From an uncultured Oscillospiraceae bacterium (GTDB lineage: Bacteria > Bacillota > Clostridia > Oscillospirales > Acutalibacteraceae): a stretch of DNA of 6,488 nucleotides. Shown piece after piece: positions 5,226-6,488 of the stretch. Location of the stretch: positions 1-6,488 of the forward strand of contig CABQCM010000089.1 in assembly GCA_902462665.1 (NCBI GenBank), written 5' to 3'. The notes under the pieces are model-generated. The model was not told the DNA's origin and ran no database searches. It saw nothing but the letters and a program-made list of their open reading frames with translations. The translations under genes were made by a program, and so were the position numbers. Position 1 is the first letter of the stretch. Each line of letters starts with the position of its first letter.

Positions 5226-6017
5226 TTACGCGCACCGTCGCCGCAGAGCGTCCCGAAGGAACGTGCCGGCTCCCACCGCAAAGAGCAGGATGCTGATCCA
5301 TTGGGAGGTAGACAGGCCGAACAGAAAGCCCCTTAACTCGTCAGCGCGCAGCCATTCCAGCGCGAATCGTCCGGCCGGATAACAGCACAGATATAAGGCG
5401 AGAAGTCGGCCGGGCAGACGGCCTCGGCGGAGCAGATAGGCCAACAGAAGAAACAGAAAAAGGTTATAGCCCGATTCCACAAGCTGTACTGGTAGACGGG
5501 GTACTCCATTTGCCTGGGGGACAAGAGCGTTGGTATAAGTAATTCCATGCTCCCATTCGATCCCATAGCAACAGCCGCCCAAAAAGCAGCCAATTCTGCC
5601 GAAACAGTGGAATAGCGCAATTGCGGGTGCGGCAATGTCGGCAAACGGCCCGATGGGGAGCTGTTTCCGACGCAGGTAGAGCGTACCGGCTACCAGCCCG
5701 CCAATCAGCCCGCCATAAAACACCCCGCCGCCGAACAGATAGAACAACCATTGAAGAAGGTGGCGGAACGACTCAATTCGACCGGGATCGCGAATCAACG
5801 TTATCATTACCGGCAGGTTGGTCAGCCCGTAAAGGAGGTGACTGCCCACTAGAATTCCAATGGCCGCAATCAGCAGGGTCACCAGCATATCGTTGGAATC
5901 CAGCCCCCGGCGTTTGGCGGCACGACAGGCAAACCACCCGGCGGTCAGCATACCGGCGATGGCCATGAGCGTGTAAGTACCAATTTCTTTTCCGAACAGG
6001 ATAAAAGAGGGAAACAT
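5226..6017 (-). CDS. lgt: Lgt-family prolipoprotein diacylglyceryl transferase homologue
   Basis: Lgt moves diacylglycerol from phosphatidylglycerol to the lipobox cysteine of prolipoproteins at the membrane. The 263-residue protein is a multi-span membrane protein of normal length. It has IGTYTLMAIAGML near the N-terminus, FYGGLIGG (100-107), HCFGRIGCFLGGCCYG (137-152), PVQLVES with Glu181, and YPAGRFALEWLR with Arg217 and Glu221. Arg141 and Gly152 align with E. coli Arg143 and Gly154, and Arg217 with Arg239. By the same alignment, made from memory, His103, Asn146 and Glu151 of E. coli are Tyr101, Cys144 and Cys149 here, so activity on lipoproteins is likely but not certain. I chose ATG at 6017 because GGAG (6026-6029) lies 8 bases upstream. 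An in-frame ATG at 6044 has no binding site and falls inside a terminator stem. It may be read by run-through from the DUF4190 gene. Confidence 0.82.
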   Translation of the reverse strand: MFPSFILFGKEIGTYTLMAIAGMLTAGWFACRAAKRRGLDSNDMLVTLLIAAIGILVGSHLLYGLTNLPVMITLIRDPGRIESFRHLLQWLFYLFGGGVFYGGLIGGLVAGTLYLRRKQLPIGPFADIAAPAIALFHCFGRIGCFLGGCCYGIEWEHGITYTNALVPQANGVPRLPVQLVESGYNLFLFLLLAYLLRRGRLPGRLLALYLCCYPAGRFALEWLRADELRGFLFGLSTSQWISILLFAVGAGTFLRDALRRRCA

Positions 6018-6025
6018 AGAAAAAA

Positions 6026-6029
6026 CTCC
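6026..6029 (-). promoter_or_regulatory. Ribosome binding site deciding the lgt start
   Basis: GGAG on the minus strand, 8 bases before ATG at 6017 and directly beside the T run of the upstream hairpin. It favours the 263-residue form over a 272-residue form from 6044. Confidence 0.75.
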
Positions 6030-6067
6030 AAAAAAATTTTGCATAAGAGAAACTCTTATGCAAAATT
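6030..6067 (-). terminator. Terminator or attenuator hairpin between the DUF4190 gene and lgt
   Basis: A perfect 15-bp stem (6053-6067 with 6035-6049) has a 3-base loop (6050-6052). On the minus strand the stem runs straight into TTTTTTT (6030-6036). It begins 14 bases after the DUF4190 stop codon and ends beside the lgt ribosome binding site. It fits a factor-independent terminator for the DUF4190 transcript, though the stem is AT-rich at its base. Its position in the lgt leader makes partial read-through or regulated termination possible. Confidence 0.8.
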
Positions 6068-6081
6068 AAGTTATGTTATTT

Positions 6082-6474
6082 TTAGGACAGGGCGTAGCCC
6101 ATGCTGGCAAGACCAGCCAAAGCGCAGACGCTGCAAATAATCACGACAACCGACAGCGCAAGGCTGACAATGCCCAGCACCATACCGGCGGTGGCCATGC
6201 CGGTTTTTCCCTCGGGCGCAGTCTTGCGGCCCTTTACGCCGAAGACGATACCAAGAATGGAAAGAATGGTGGTGAAATACTGCACGATCGGAATCCAAGC
6301 GCCTACAAGGCCGAGGATGCCGCACACCAGCGCGATAACCGGCAGATTGTTGTTAGCGGGAGCGGGCTGATAAGCCGGAACCGGCTGCGGGGCCGCAGGC
6401 TGCTGCACCTCGGGGGCCGGGGCCTGCTCGTTCTGCGGAGTCTGAGGCTCCAAGTTGGGATTGTTTTCTTCCAT
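6082..6474 (-). CDS. DUF4190-type small membrane protein with Pro/Gln-rich N-terminus
   Basis: This 130-residue protein begins with a low-complexity acidic tail rich in Pro, Gln, Asn and Ala (1-43), probably cytoplasmic and disordered. It is followed by a hydrophobic stretch at about 44-80 (one long or two short membrane segments) and another at about 94-122. The pattern LPVIALVCGILGLVG, then IVFGVKGRK, then GMATAGMVLGIVSLALS resembles DUF4190 proteins, which are common in Gram-positive bacteria and have no settled function. The ATG at 6474 is preceded by AGGAGG (6482-6487 on this strand) at 7 bases. A terminator hairpin follows its stop, before lgt. The promoter lies outside the window. The family call rests on the glycine and hydrophobic pattern; the function is unknown. 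Confidence 0.8.
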   Translation of the reverse strand: MEENNPNLEPQTPQNEQAPAPEVQQPAAPQPVPAYQPAPANNNLPVIALVCGILGLVGAWIPIVQYFTTILSILGIVFGVKGRKTAPEGKTGMATAGMVLGIVSLALSVVVIICSVCALAGLASMGYALS

Positions 6475-6481
6475 GATGAAT

Positions 6482-6487
6482 CCTCCT
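6482..6487 (-). promoter_or_regulatory. Ribosome binding site of the DUF4190 gene
   Basis: A full AGGAGG on the minus strand, 7 bases before the ATG at 6474. The strong site suggests efficient translation. Confidence 0.85.
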
Positions 6488-6488
6488 C

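Noticed and set aside
6018..6044. Longer lgt start at ATG 6044 (nine extra residues)
   Set aside because: It has no ribosome binding site, and its codon is buried in the 15-bp terminator stem; ATG at 6017 has GGAG at 8 bases.

Overview
The window looks like chromosomal DNA of a fairly GC-rich member of the Clostridia, perhaps Oscillospiraceae-like. The reasons are strong AGGAGG-type ribosome binding sites, de novo NAD genes in compact operon form, factor-independent terminators, a DUF4190 membrane protein and an Lgt-like membrane enzyme. This is an inference from gene style; no rRNA or marker gene is present to fix the taxon.

Positions 1-3600, plus strand: an operon of L-aspartate oxidase (nadB) and quinolinate phosphoribosyltransferase (nadC), whose ends overlap by ATGA, followed after 13 bases by a DegT/ArnB-type PLP sugar aminotransferase. 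A perfect 19-bp terminator hairpin closes the operon. nadA is probably just upstream, outside the window. NadB makes iminoaspartate from aspartate, and NadC turns quinolinate into nicotinate mononucleotide. The aminotransferase has no evident role in this pathway.

Positions 3600-4700: a visibly AT-richer islet with a 77-residue XRE-type repressor-like protein (plus strand) and a GNAT acetyltransferase (minus strand), converging on a hairpin. The XRE gene has an extended -10 promoter overlapped by two related palindromes, suggesting autoregulation. The GNAT gene has a good 17-bp-spaced promoter of its own.

Positions about 4702-5225: roughly 520 bases without a convincing gene, GC-rich and full of short hairpins and small repeats. 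This is the least explained part of the window.

Positions 5226-6488, minus strand: a DUF4190-type small membrane protein, then a terminator hairpin that abuts the ribosome binding site of an Lgt-family (prolipoprotein diacylglyceryl transferase) gene. The Lgt homologue keeps the family fold signatures but carries Tyr/Cys/Cys at three positions that are His/Asn/Glu in the E. coli enzyme.

No CRISPR array, tRNA, rRNA, recognisable insertion sequence or obvious new multi-gene system was found. The most useful leads are the operator pair, the lgt leader hairpin, the divergent Lgt active site, the odd operon partner of nadBC and the structured noncoding region.
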